Shown here: piece after piece, positions 1 through 8,826 of the stretch | How the letters are laid out: every line of letters starts with the position of its first letter | Position numbering within the stretch: the first letter of the stretch is position 1 | Assembly (NCBI GenBank): GCA_002354635.1 | Contig: DELZ01000005.1 | Location: 1-64,000 of the forward strand | Origin: Sphingomonadales bacterium UBA2683 | GTDB lineage: Bacteria; Pseudomonadota; Alphaproteobacteria; Sphingomonadales; Sphingomonadaceae | Direction: 5' to 3' | DNA length: 64,000 bases | The notes under the pieces: generated by a model | Databases searched by the model: none | What the model was told of the DNA's origin: nothing | Seen by the model: only the letters and a program-made list of their open reading frames with translations | Position numbers and translations under genes: made by a program

Positions 1-104
1 TGGTCCCGCGCATAGCTGTAGGGAAGAGTTTTGACTGTCGCCTCCATCACTGGTCCGCTATCCGCTTCGGAAACAACCGTCTCTGTTCCCCGGGCGATCT
101 TCAT
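1..104 (-). CDS. gspE: Type II secretion ATPase GspE, N-terminal fragment
   Basis: Only the first 34 codons lie in the window; the rest runs off the left edge. The ATG overlaps the gspD stop in the arrangement TGATG, so it is the third gene of the gspC-gspD-gspE run. The fragment reads M-K-I-A-R and ends in LPYSYARD, which resembles the start of the N1E domain of GspE (LPYxFAR), the part that docks the cytoplasmic assembly ATPase to GspL. The identification rests on this motif and on the position behind gspD. The catalytic Walker region cannot be seen here. Confidence 0.7.
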   Translation of the reverse strand, partial: MKIARGTETVVSEADSGPVMEATVKTLPYSYARD

Positions 105-2257
105 CATCGATCCCCGCTGGTCTCGCTCGCTGGCAACGGTGTCCGCTCGATCACGCCATTGTCGCGGACGGCCGGCACGTCACCCGGCGCGTAGATGATC
201 TGGTCATCCGGCCGCGTCTCGACCGACGGCGGCACGGTGCCGAGATAGTCGCGGACCAGAGCATCGATCGACGGCTCCTGGTTCGGATTGCGGCTGAGCT
301 GCCGGTCGCGAATATAGCCGTAACGGTTGCTCGAGAAGCGGCGGGCATCGTTCGGATCCTTCAGGATCGTCGGACGGATGAAGACCATCAGATTGGTCTT
401 GACCCGCGACTTGCCACGCGACTTGAACAGCTCGCCGAGAAGCGGAATATCGCCGAGAAACGGCACTTTCTGGATCGTGCGCCGCTCGTTATCGTCGAGC
501 AGGCCGCCCAGTGCGATAATCTCGCCGTCGCCAACGGTAACGGTCGTGTTAATCTCGCGCTTGTTGATGATCAGCTCGTTGAAGTCGTCGGACACCGGCC
601 CCGCGATCGAGCTGACCTGCTGCCGCAATTCCATCCGCACTTCGTCGCCGGCGTTAATCTGCGGCGTGACTTCCAGCTCGATCCCGACATTCTGCCGCTG
701 GATCGTACGGAAGGCATTGTCGAAATTGTTCGACAGCGCCTCGCCAGTCGACACAGGGATTTCCTGGCCGAACAATATGCTGCCCTTGAGATTGTTGTTC
801 ACCGTCAGCGACGGCGTCGACAGCACGTTGCTGTTGCTGTCCGACTGCACCGCATTGATGATCGCACCCAGCACCGCGCTGCCACCGAGACTGGTAGCAA
901 AACCGCCAAAACCGCCGCGCGCGGCCAGAACCGCATCCGCCGCATTCTGCCGCAGCGCGTCGCCTACGGCGCTATTGGTCGTCGTTGTCGTGGCGGTATT
1001 GGTCGTCGTCGTGGTCGTGGTGTCAAACTGGTCGGCCAGCAAGCCGCCAGCCACATCGACGATATTGGGCGAGGCGTTGGAGAAATTGGTCACCGCAAAG
1101 GGCACGTCCTTGCCGCCGACCAGCCATTGCACACCCAGTTCGCGGGCCAGGGTTTCCGAAATCTCGACGATGATCGCTTCGACCACCACCTGTTCCTGAC
1201 GCGTGTCAAGCTGACGGATCAGCTCGCCAATCATCCGCTGGACATCGGGATTTGCGGCGACAATGATCGCATTGGTCCCTTCCAGACGGGTGACGATCGA
1301 GGGACCGCGGCTGGCGATGCCATTGCCGCCGCTGGCCGCCGGTGCCGCTGTCGCCGCGCCATCGCCATTTGCTGCCGCCGCAACCGTTGCGGAACTTCCG
1401 CCCGTGCCCTTGCTGCCCAGCAAATTCTCGATCACCGGCAACAGATGTTCGGCATTGGCGTAGTTCAGCCGGTGGACCCGTATTTCGGTCCCCGATTCCG
1501 CGCCCTTGTCCAGTTCCCGCGCCATTTGCGCAAAGCGCGATACCGCGCCGGGATCGCCGCGCAAGGCGATGCTGTTGCTGCTGTCGATCGGCACCACGGT
1601 CACCGGCGCGCGCAGGCCTTCGCCGCCGCCCCGTGCTGCCAGTGCCTGCAGCGAAGTTGCAATTTCCCGCGCTCCGGCATTTTTCAGCGTGATGATCGTG
1701 CTGGCGGCACTGTCCCGGTCGATTTCACCGACCAGGCTTCTTATCCGGCGGATATTGTCGGCATAGTCGACGATCACCAAACTATTGGCATTGCGGTTCG
1801 AGGTAATCGAGCCCTGCTTGCTGACCAAGGGCCGCAGCGTTTCCAGCGCTTCGGTCGCGACGATCGATTTGAGGCGCACCACTTCGGTGACCAGCTGGTT
1901 GCCCTCGGCACCGCGCGAACCGATCCGGGTCGGCTGCGAAGCCGCGCCATCGGCAGGCTGGATGCGATAGGCGCCGCGCGTTGTCGGAATCGCGACCAGA
2001 TTATTCGCGCGCAGGGTCGAGAGGAATATCTCGAAATATTCCGAGCGGCTGAGCGGACGGTCGGTGACCACTGAAACCTTGCCCTGTACGCGGCTGTCGA
2101 GAATGAAAGTCCGTCCGGTCACCTTTGCCGCGTCCTGCACAAAGGCGCGGATATCGGCATCGCGGACATTCAGCGTGTGCTGGGCGGAGGCCGGCGCGGC
2201 CCACAGGCCGACGGCAAGAACAAGCACGGCGATCATGCGGGCGAAATGGCTGCGCAT
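104..2257 (-). CDS. gspD: Type II secretion outer-membrane secretin GspD
   Basis: GspD forms the outer-membrane channel of the type II secretion system, through which folded proteins leave the periplasm. The 717-aa protein begins with a signal peptide (residues 1-25, cleavage after APASA). The N0 domain (about 27-100) and N1-N3 repeats (about 120-345) follow, then the secretin domain with the VVVEAIIVEIS segment near 357 and the conserved GGLL and VPFLGDIPLLGELF motifs near the end. A Thr-rich insert at 413-427 sits in the secretin domain, and an Ala/Gly-rich spacer at about 282-315 lies inside N3. The ATG overlaps the gspC stop by one base (TAATG), which suggests translational coupling. Confidence 0.96.
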   Translation of the reverse strand: MRSHFARMIAVLVLAVGLWAAPASAQHTLNVRDADIRAFVQDAAKVTGRTFILDSRVQGKVSVVTDRPLSRSEYFEIFLSTLRANNLVAIPTTRGAYRIQPADGAASQPTRIGSRGAEGNQLVTEVVRLKSIVATEALETLRPLVSKQGSITSNRNANSLVIVDYADNIRRIRSLVGEIDRDSAASTIITLKNAGAREIATSLQALAARGGGEGLRAPVTVVPIDSSNSIALRGDPGAVSRFAQMARELDKGAESGTEIRVHRLNYANAEHLLPVIENLLGSKGTGGSSATVAAAANGDGAATAAPAASGGNGIASRGPSIVTRLEGTNAIIVAANPDVQRMIGELIRQLDTRQEQVVVEAIIVEISETLARELGVQWLVGGKDVPFAVTNFSNASPNIVDVAGGLLADQFDTTTTTTTNTATTTTTNSAVGDALRQNAADAVLAARGGFGGFATSLGGSAVLGAIINAVQSDSNSNVLSTPSLTVNNNLKGSILFGQEIPVSTGEALSNNFDNAFRTIQRQNVGIELEVTPQINAGDEVRMELRQQVSSIAGPVSDDFNELIINKREINTTVTVGDGEIIALGGLLDDNERRTIQKVPFLGDIPLLGELFKSRGKSRVKTNLMVFIRPTILKDPNDARRFSSNRYGYIRDRQLSRNPNQEPSIDALVRDYLGTVPPSVETRPDDQIIYAPGDVPAVRDNGVIERTPLPASETSGDR

Positions 2258-3078
2258 TATTGGGCTCCCAGATTTACGGCGACCGGAACCGTATCGGCAC
2301 CGCGCTCAACTTCGACGGACAGGCGGGCACCGGGCCGGATCTGGCTCTTCAATGTTTCGATATCGCTGGTCGAACCCACCGGGCTGCCGTTGACCGAAAC
2401 GATGATATCGCCATTGCGGAAACCCGCATTCCTGAACAGGCTGCCATCGCCCAGAGGGGAAAGCACGATCCCGGTGACCCGGCCCTGTTCATTGCGCGGT
2501 GCCAGCGTTGCGATACCGGCAATTTCATTGTCACCCGCGGTCAGCGACGGCGCTATCCCGGGCTCTTCCGTACCGACAGTTTGTGCGGGGATCGACTGGT
2601 CGAGATAGAGACTTTCCAGCACGCCGCCGCGATTGATGATGACATGATCAAACTCCACGCTTTTGAGCGTCACGCCCGACATTATTTCTTCGCCGACGAC
2701 ATAATTTTCCTGCACGCCATCGGATCCGGCCAGGATTGCCGACCCCAGTCCCGACGCCTCGTTCATGCGGATTCCGAACAGGGTCAGTTGCAACGAGGTC
2801 ACGACATTGGCAGTCTGCGCCGCACCGCCGCGGAAAAAGGGATCAAAACTGCCGAACAGGGTCAGCCGCGATTGCGGTGACAGCACCTGCACATCACTGG
2901 CGCGGTAATCGCCGACCGGGCCCAGCGGCGTCAGGATCAACCATATCAGCCTTATCGTCTGCATCAGCAACAAAACCGCCAACAGGACAAGCAGAACGGG
3001 ATACGGACCCCGCCGGCCATACCAGCGACCGATGCCTCCCAATCTTTCCGAATAGCTAGTACCCACGAATCCCCGCAC
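2257..3078 (-). CDS. gspC: Type II secretion inner-membrane protein GspC
   Basis: GspC links the inner-membrane platform to the secretin and helps select substrates. The 273-aa protein has a short cytoplasmic N-terminus, one membrane helix at about residues 26-50, a homology region at about 60-150 that would contact GspD N0, and a C-terminal PDZ domain at about 195-270 (LFRNAGFRNGDIIVSVNG). Length and domain order are normal for the family. It is the first gene of the run and overlaps gspD by one base. The 96 bases upstream hold no gene and should contain the operon promoter, which I could not define. Confidence 0.9.
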   Translation of the reverse strand: MRGFVGTSYSERLGGIGRWYGRRGPYPVLLVLLAVLLLMQTIRLIWLILTPLGPVGDYRASDVQVLSPQSRLTLFGSFDPFFRGGAAQTANVVTSLQLTLFGIRMNEASGLGSAILAGSDGVQENYVVGEEIMSGVTLKSVEFDHVIINRGGVLESLYLDQSIPAQTVGTEEPGIAPSLTAGDNEIAGIATLAPRNEQGRVTGIVLSPLGDGSLFRNAGFRNGDIIVSVNGSPVGSTSDIETLKSQIRPGARLSVEVERGADTVPVAVNLGAQ

Positions 3079-3174
3079 CCTTGCAATCCCCGTCGCGCTA
3101 TAGCGATTTCACGACCATTCGACGACTCATTGATGACGAATATATTACAGCTTTGGTCGGACAAGCTGATAATA

Positions 3175-3822
3175 TCAGGGCAATTGCATTTTCAGCAGCG
3201 CGCCCAGATCATCGAGCGCCTGCTGTTCCGACGAAACCTTGATCGCCGCCATGCCAAGGCCTGCCGCCGGTTTGCAATTGATCCCGAGATCATCGAGATA
3301 CACGCACTCGGCCGGCTCGACGTCCAGCGCCGCGCACATCATCTGATAGATTCGGGGATCGGGCTTGCGAATACCCGCCTTGCTGCTTTCGATAATATGA
3401 TCGAAGCGCTGCATGATATCCTTCACCGCCGCAGCTTTCTTGTCGTCCATCGCCATACCGGCACCCTTGCCGGCAGGCACATTGTTGGTGATGCAGGATA
3501 TGCGGATACCTTCTGCCTTCAACCGATCCAGCGTAGCCACCATCCGCGGCCTTACGTCCCCGGCCAGCCGCGCCAGCACATCGGCGCCACGCAGTTCGAT
3601 ACCGATGGCGCGCGCCTCCTGTGCAAAGGCCTCGTCAAAGCCGGCTTCGTCGATTTCGGCGCGCTCGAACCGGGCCCAGGCGTTGTCGTCGGGATTGGCG
3701 CTGTTGATCCGGCGGACGCTGTCCCTGGGGACGCCCTTCTCGGTTTCCAGCCGGTTGAACGCTTCGAAAGGGGACGATGTGATAACGCCGCCGAAATCAA
3801 AAATTACAGTCTCATAGGTCAT
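3175..3822 (-). CDS. HAD-superfamily hydrolase of the DFGG type
   Basis: This 215-aa protein is a haloacid-dehalogenase fold hydrolase, probably a small-molecule phosphatase or dehalogenase-like enzyme. Motif I is VIFDFGGVI with the nucleophile Asp9; the usual second Asp of DxD is Gly, as in the epoxide-hydrolase N-domain/YihX-like branch. Motif II is ITNN, motif III the Lys in AGIRKPDPRIY, and motif IV YLDDL. A longer in-frame reading upstream exists, but MTYET matches the family start and gives a 4-base ATGA overlap with the stop of the VIT1-like gene. The substrate cannot be told from sequence. Confidence 0.85.
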   Translation of the reverse strand: MTYETVIFDFGGVITSSPFEAFNRLETEKGVPRDSVRRINSANPDDNAWARFERAEIDEAGFDEAFAQEARAIGIELRGADVLARLAGDVRPRMVATLDRLKAEGIRISCITNNVPAGKGAGMAMDDKKAAAVKDIMQRFDHIIESSKAGIRKPDPRIYQMMCAALDVEPAECVYLDDLGINCKPAAGLGMAAIKVSSEQQALDDLGALLKMQLP

Positions 3823-4517
3823 GCAACGGTGGCTCCAAATATTGATCCGATGGCGGCGGTCGCGGCCATCGCGGCAGCGCCCCAGAAAGTGACGCGGACA
3901 ACCGGTCGCCAAATCGGCGCCCCGCCCAAAATGGCTCCCGCAGCGCCCAGCGCCGCAAGCAATGCCAGCGCCGCGCCGGACACGACCCAGATCAGCATCT
4001 GGCCGGCAAACAGGGCGGCAAGTATCACCGGTAGCATCGCCCCGACCGCGAACGCGAGTGCCGATGCAAGCGCAGCTTGCAACGGGCGAGCCGCAAAATG
4101 CTTGGTCAGGCCAAGCTCGTCACGCAAATGCGTGCCGAGCGCGTCATGCGCCGTCATCTGGTCGGCCACCTGCTCGGCAAGATCGGTCGTCAGTCCCCGG
4201 TTCTTGTAGATCGAAATCAATTCGATTCGTTCCGCCTTCGGCTGATGCTCCAGTTCCCAGGCTTCCTTGGCCCGCTCCGCCTTTTCGCTGTCGGCCTGGG
4301 AGCTAACCGATACATATTCGCCCGCCGCCATCGACATCGCGCCGGCGACCAGACCGGCAAAGGCGGTCAGCAGGATCGTTTGCTGGGAGGTTGCGGCGGC
4401 CGCCACCCCGACCACCAGACTGGCCGTCGAGACGATCCCGTCATTGGCGCCGAGTACCGCGGCACGCAGCCAGCCGACCCGGTCAACCCGGTGTGTTTCA
4501 TCGTGCAATCTGGACAA
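3819..4517 (-). CDS. VIT1/CCC1-family iron/manganese transporter
   Basis: The 232-aa membrane protein belongs to the VIT1/CCC1 family, which exports or sequesters Fe2+ or Mn2+. The N-terminus carries the family signature LGANDGIVSTASLVVGV. Two helices with GAMSMAAGEYVSVSSQ follow, then a soluble acidic and basic stretch at about 85-140 and three C-terminal helices. The cytoplasmic metal-binding domain is short, as usual in bacteria. Its stop codon overlaps the start of the HAD hydrolase, so the two are probably co-transcribed, with the SMP-30 gene only 9 bases upstream. Metal specificity is not predicted. Confidence 0.9.
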   Translation of the reverse strand: MSRLHDETHRVDRVGWLRAAVLGANDGIVSTASLVVGVAAAATSQQTILLTAFAGLVAGAMSMAAGEYVSVSSQADSEKAERAKEAWELEHQPKAERIELISIYKNRGLTTDLAEQVADQMTAHDALGTHLRDELGLTKHFAARPLQAALASALAFAVGAMLPVILAALFAGQMLIWVVSGAALALLAALGAAGAILGGAPIWRPVVRVTFWGAAAMAATAAIGSIFGATVA

Positions 4518-4526
4518 GGGACATTC

Positions 4527-5447
4527 CTATTTGTTGAGATATTCCAGCTTCATACCCGGTCGTTTCCAGCGGGTCTTGACCAGTTTTCCGGTTGCCGACA
4601 GGCAGATCCAGGCATCCATCATATCCTCGCCGCCAAAGCAGATATTGGTGGTAAAAATATCAGGTGTAGCGACAAATTCGACCAGATCGCCGTCCGGCGA
4701 AATCACGCTGATCCCGCTTTCGCCGATGGTCGCGACGCAGATGTTGCCGCATTCCTCCATCGCCAGGCTGTCGAAAAATTTATAGCCCGACGGACGGTAG
4801 AGCGGGATGCCCGGACCACCCGGTCCGGCATCGGGCGCGACCTTGCCGGGTGCGGTGATATTGAATTTCATCAGCCGGCAGGTGAATGTTTCGGCGGCGT
4901 AGAGTGTCTTGCCATCCGGTGAAATGCCGATCCCGTTCGGGTTGTTGGAAGGAAATACAACTTCCTCGAGATGGCTGCCATCAGCCTTGGCATAGAAAAT
5001 CCCGACAATGTCGTGACAGCGCTTTTCATAGTCGGTCTTGCCATGGTCTGTGAACCAGAAGCCGCCATGCGTGTCGAACTGGATATCGTTGGGACCGCGC
5101 AGGATGCAGCCGAAATCGCCGTCATTGTAGAGCGTCTCGACCTCGCCGGTCTCGGGATCGACTCGCTGGATGCTGCCGCCGACATAATCCTTGGCAATGC
5201 CCGCGGGTGTCAGAAACCCGTCCTTGTCGTGATATTCGAAGCCGCCATTGTTGCAGACATAGATTTTTCCATCCGGCCCCATCGCCGCGCCATTCGGGCC
5301 GCCCCCGGTTTTCGCGACCAGCTGCTTGGTGCCATCCGGCAGGACGCGGGTGAGTTGCCGAGCCTCGATCTCGACCAAAATGACGCTGCCATCGGGCATT
5401 GCGATCGGGCCTTCTGGAAAGCGCAAGCCTTCGGTGACAATTTCCAT
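4527..5447 (-). CDS. SMP-30/gluconolactonase-family hydrolase
   Basis: The 306-aa protein is a six-bladed beta-propeller of the SMP-30/gluconolaconase/LRE family; characterized members are metal-dependent lactonases. Family features are visible: the N-terminal EGPIAMPDGSV segment with the metal-ligand Glu, GPNDIQFDTHGGFWFTDHG in mid-protein, and NGIGISPDGKTLYAAET, which carries the Asn and Asp ligand region. An ATG 6 bases further upstream also exists, but a GAGGAG Shine-Dalgarno element sits 6 bases before this one and abuts the other, so I prefer MEIVTEG. It is transcribed divergently from the aldehyde dehydrogenase; the 86-base gap must hold both promoters. A role in sugar-lactone or xenobiotic-lactone opening is inference. 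Confidence 0.85.
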   Translation of the reverse strand: MEIVTEGLRFPEGPIAMPDGSVILVEIEARQLTRVLPDGTKQLVAKTGGGPNGAAMGPDGKIYVCNNGGFEYHDKDGFLTPAGIAKDYVGGSIQRVDPETGEVETLYNDGDFGCILRGPNDIQFDTHGGFWFTDHGKTDYEKRCHDIVGIFYAKADGSHLEEVVFPSNNPNGIGISPDGKTLYAAETFTCRLMKFNITAPGKVAPDAGPGGPGIPLYRPSGYKFFDSLAMEECGNICVATIGESGISVISPDGDLVEFVATPDIFTTNICFGGEDMMDAWICLSATGKLVKTRWKRPGMKLEYLNK

Positions 5448-5533
5448 GAACATCTCCTCTCAAATTTTGTCACAGTCATTGCGGGAATCCGGCTACAAGT
5501 CTAGTGCGAAGACAGAAGGTTACAGGAGCAACT

Positions 5534-6970
5534 ATGTCCAACGCTTATCCAAGAAAATTGCAACTCCATATCGATGGCGAATGGATCGATGGCGGGAATC
5601 GCGCTGTCCACGAAGTGGTGAACCCGGCAACCGGCCAGCCCATTTCTGATCTGCCGAAGGCCACGACAGCGGACCTCGACCGCGCGCTCGACGCGGCGAA
5701 TCGCGCCTTTCCGCTGTGGCGCGATACGCCGGTAGGCGAACGCGCCGCGATCCTCCACAAGGCTGCCGACCTGATGCGCGAGCGGGCACCGGAGATCGGT
5801 CGCCTGATGACTGCAGAACAGGGCAAACCGCTGGCCCAGGCGATCGGCGAGGTCACCGCCTCCGCCAGCCATTTCGATATCATGGCCGAGGAAGCCAAGC
5901 GCTGCTACGGTCGCGTGCTGGTCCGGCCCGCAGGCCAGAACAGCTTCGTCAAATATCAGCCGGTCGGTCCGGTGGCGGCGTTCAGCCCCTGGAACTTCCC
6001 GGTCTTCACGCCGGTGCGCAAGCTCGCTCCCGCGATTGCCGCCGGCTGCTCGATCATTCTCAAGCCGGCGGAAGAAACCCCGGCCAGTCCGGTCGAGATG
6101 ATCCGCTGCCTGCTCGATGCCGGCCTGCCTTCCGGTGTTGTCCAGGTCGTCTTTGGCGATCCGGCGGAAGTCTCCAGCCATCTCATCGCCTCGCCGGTGA
6201 TTCGCAAGATCAGCTTCACCGGCTCGGTACCGGTTGGCAAGCATCTGATGAAACTGGCCGCCGAAGGCATGAAACGCACAACCATGGAACTGGGCGGTCA
6301 CGCACCGGTGCTGGTGTTTGACGATTGCGATCTGGAAAAGACGCTCGATCTCGTGGTCACCGGCAAATTCCGCAACGCCGGTCAGGTCTGCGTCTCACCG
6401 ACCCGGTTCTACGTCCAGTCCGGTATCTATGACCGGTTCGAAAAGGCGTTCACCGAACGCGCCGCCAAGGTTGCCGTGGGAGATGGCTTTGCCGACGGAA
6501 TCGACATGGGGCCGCTGGCCAATCCCCGACGCCCGAGTGCGGTCGGCGATATGATCAACGACGCCAGGGGCAAGGGTGCAGAAGTGATGCTCGGCGGCAA
6601 CCGTCAGGACAAGGACGGTTTTTTCTTTGATCCGACGGTGCTGTCGCACGTCCCGCTCGATGCCGATATCATGAACGACGAACCGTTCGGACCGGTTGCG
6701 GTGATGCGGCCGTTCGACACGCTCGACGAAGCAATCGACCAGGCCAACCGCCTGCCGCTCGGCCTTGCCGCCTATGCATTTACCGAGAGCCTGCGCACCG
6801 CCAATATGGTCGGTGACAAGATCGAGGCAGGCATGGTTGCGATCAACAATCTGACCGTCAGCCCCGGCGACGCGCCCTTCGGCGGCGTCAAGGAAAGCGG
6901 CCACGGATCGGAAGACGGACCGGACGGACTAAAGGCCTATATGGTCACCAAGGCGATCCATCAGGCCTGA
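5534..6970 (+). CDS. NAD(P)-dependent aldehyde dehydrogenase, succinate-semialdehyde dehydrogenase-like
   Basis: The 478-aa cytosolic enzyme of the aldehyde dehydrogenase superfamily oxidizes an aldehyde to its acid. It has FSPWNFPV in the cofactor domain, ILKPAEETP, the Rossmann turn FTGSVPVGK, the general-base Glu in TMELGGHAP and the nucleophilic Cys in NAGQVCVSPTRFYV. The C-terminus has PFGGVKESGHGSE. It most resembles the GabD/semialdehyde branch. The start MSNAYPRKL is preceded by CAGGAG at a normal distance; a longer reading upstream lacks such a site. It is the first gene of a plus-strand stretch, but a long inverted repeat separates it from the ThDP enzyme, so they may not form one operon. 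Confidence 0.9.
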   Translation: MSNAYPRKLQLHIDGEWIDGGNRAVHEVVNPATGQPISDLPKATTADLDRALDAANRAFPLWRDTPVGERAAILHKAADLMRERAPEIGRLMTAEQGKPLAQAIGEVTASASHFDIMAEEAKRCYGRVLVRPAGQNSFVKYQPVGPVAAFSPWNFPVFTPVRKLAPAIAAGCSIILKPAEETPASPVEMIRCLLDAGLPSGVVQVVFGDPAEVSSHLIASPVIRKISFTGSVPVGKHLMKLAAEGMKRTTMELGGHAPVLVFDDCDLEKTLDLVVTGKFRNAGQVCVSPTRFYVQSGIYDRFEKAFTERAAKVAVGDGFADGIDMGPLANPRRPSAVGDMINDARGKGAEVMLGGNRQDKDGFFFDPTVLSHVPLDADIMNDEPFGPVAVMRPFDTLDEAIDQANRLPLGLAAYAFTESLRTANMVGDKIEAGMVAINNLTVSPGDAPFGGVKESGHGSEDGPDGLKAYMVTKAIHQA

Positions 6971-6974
6971 AGAA

Positions 6975-7136
6975 CCCCTCTCCCGTGAGGGAGAGGGTTG
7001 CGAAGACTTGGCAACTTGTTGCCTAGTCATAGCTGGGTGAGGGTGTACAATATCTCGAGGGCAGAACACCCTCATCCAACTCCGCCTAGCCAGCAAGCTG
7101 GCAAGGCTCTGTATCCTTCTCCCTCACGGGAGAAGG
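6975..7136 (+). repeat. Convergent pair of dispersed palindromic repeats (long inverted repeat)
   Basis: The gap between the aldehyde dehydrogenase and the ThDP enzyme is almost filled by two copies of one repeat facing each other. Each outer end is a short palindrome (6975-6997 and 7115-7136, CTCCCTCACGGGAG type), each inner part holds the GGTGAGGGTG / CACCCTCATCC element, and the centre is CTCGAG. The arms could fold into a hairpin of about 80 bases per side. Related copies lie in tandem at 49045-49255. Confidence 0.8.
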
Positions 7137-7153
7137 GAGTGAAGGACGAAGCA

Positions 7154-8809
7154 ATGAAAAAACGCACCGGGGCACAAATTCTCGTCGACCAGCTGGTCAT
7201 CCAGGGCACCGATCGCATCTTCACGGTCCCCGGAGAAAGCTTCCTGTCGGTCCTCGACGCCCTGCACGACTGCGGCACGATCCAGACCGTCTCCACCCGC
7301 CAGGACGGCAGCGCCGCCTTCATGGCCGAGGCCGACGGCAAAATGACCGGTGCGCCCGGCATTGCCTTTGTCACCCGCGGCCCCGGCGCCACCAATGCCA
7401 GCATCGGGGTTCATACGGCGATGCAGGATTCGACGCCGATGATCCTGTTTATCGGCGATGTTGCGCGCGACGACCGCGACCGTGAAGGCTTCCAGGAAGT
7501 CGATTTCACCGCAATGTTCACCCCGCTCGCCAAATGGGCGGCGCGGATCGACAATGCCGCAAGAATTCCTGAATATATTGCCCGTGCCTTTGATACGGCC
7601 AGCAGCGGCCGCCCCGGCCCGGTTGTGCTGGCGCTGCCCGAGGATATGCTGCGCGACGAGGTCGAGGCGCTTGACCGGCCGAAGGTGGTCGCGCCGGCCC
7701 AGCCGCTCTGCCCCGATGCAATGACCACGCTCACCGATATGCTGCGCGATGCCACTGACCCGATCGCGATCATTGGCGGTGCCGGATGGAGCGCCAAGGC
7801 CAAACATTATTTCGCCCAATATGCCGAACGCATCGGCCTGCCGGTCGCGGTGGCCTTCCGGCGGCAGGATAATTTCCCCAACGAAAGCCCGGTCTATGCA
7901 GGAAATCTCGGCTATGGCCCCAATCCCAAGCTGAGCCAGCGGATCCGGGATGCCGACCTGGTGCTAGCGGTCGGCGCGCGGCTCGGCGAGGCGACCACCG
8001 ACGGCTATACGTTGCTCACTCCCGACCATCCCGGCCAGATCCTGGTCCATGTCCATCCCGATCCCGACGAGCTCAACCATGTCTATCGGACCGATCTGCC
8101 GATCTGCGCCGAGATGGACGAATTCGCCGAGCAGGTGGCGCTGTGGGACGATGATCTGCTGACGTTCGACGCCGGCAAGGCTGCGCATCAGGACTATCTG
8201 GAGTGGTCCAGCCCGCAACCGACAGCAGCCAGGCTCGATCTCGGCCTGTGCGTCGCCGCGATGCAGAAACAGCTCCCGGCCGATGCGATCATCTGCAACG
8301 GCGCAGGCAATTTCTCCGGCTGGTGGCACCGCTACTGGACATACGGCAATTTCCCCAGCCAGCTCGCCCCGACCTCCGGCGCCATGGGCTACGGCGTCCC
8401 CGCCTCGGTCGCCGCCGCCCTGCGCTTCCCCGACTGCGTCTCCGTCGTAATCGCAGGCGATGGCGACTTCATGATGAACGGCCAGGAACTGGCCACCGCG
8501 ATCCAGTATGACGCCAATCTGCTGGTTCTGGTGATCGACAATGGCAGCTTCGGCACCATCCGCCTGCACCAGGAACGCGAATATCCCGCACGGCTGTCGG
8601 CAACTTCGCTGACGAACCCGGATTTCGCCGCACTGGCCAAGGCCTATGGCGGATGGAGCGCGACGGTGGAAGCGACCGTCGAGTTTGCGCCTGCCTTGGC
8701 GGAAGCGATGAAGCGGAAAGGATTGCGCCTGCTGCACCTCAAGACCGATGTCGAGTTTCTGACCGCCGCCGGAGCAACCGTGAGCCAGCTAAGGAAACCG
8801 GCGACCTGA
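7154..8809 (+). CDS. Thiamine-diphosphate enzyme of the acetolactate synthase family
   Basis: The 551-aa protein has the three-domain architecture of acetolactate synthase-type ThDP enzymes. The N-terminal PYR domain carries the catalytic Glu in FTVPGESFLS. The central domain (about 190-330) is of the transhydrogenase-like kind. The C-terminal PP domain has the ThDP/Mg motif GDGDFMMNG followed at the proper distance by IDNGSFGT. The family includes acetolactate synthases, decarboxylases and carboligases; no regulatory subunit gene (ilvH) is adjacent, which argues against a housekeeping IlvB. The ATG (MKKRTGAQ) follows GAAGG; the longer frame upstream is translated repeat and is rejected. The substrate is unknown. 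Confidence 0.85.
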   Translation: MKKRTGAQILVDQLVIQGTDRIFTVPGESFLSVLDALHDCGTIQTVSTRQDGSAAFMAEADGKMTGAPGIAFVTRGPGATNASIGVHTAMQDSTPMILFIGDVARDDRDREGFQEVDFTAMFTPLAKWAARIDNAARIPEYIARAFDTASSGRPGPVVLALPEDMLRDEVEALDRPKVVAPAQPLCPDAMTTLTDMLRDATDPIAIIGGAGWSAKAKHYFAQYAERIGLPVAVAFRRQDNFPNESPVYAGNLGYGPNPKLSQRIRDADLVLAVGARLGEATTDGYTLLTPDHPGQILVHVHPDPDELNHVYRTDLPICAEMDEFAEQVALWDDDLLTFDAGKAAHQDYLEWSSPQPTAARLDLGLCVAAMQKQLPADAIICNGAGNFSGWWHRYWTYGNFPSQLAPTSGAMGYGVPASVAAALRFPDCVSVVIAGDGDFMMNGQELATAIQYDANLLVLVIDNGSFGTIRLHQEREYPARLSATSLTNPDFAALAKAYGGWSATVEATVEFAPALAEAMKRKGLRLLHLKTDVEFLTAAGATVSQLRKPAT

Positions 8810-8826
8810 CAGGGAGAAGATGGAAA

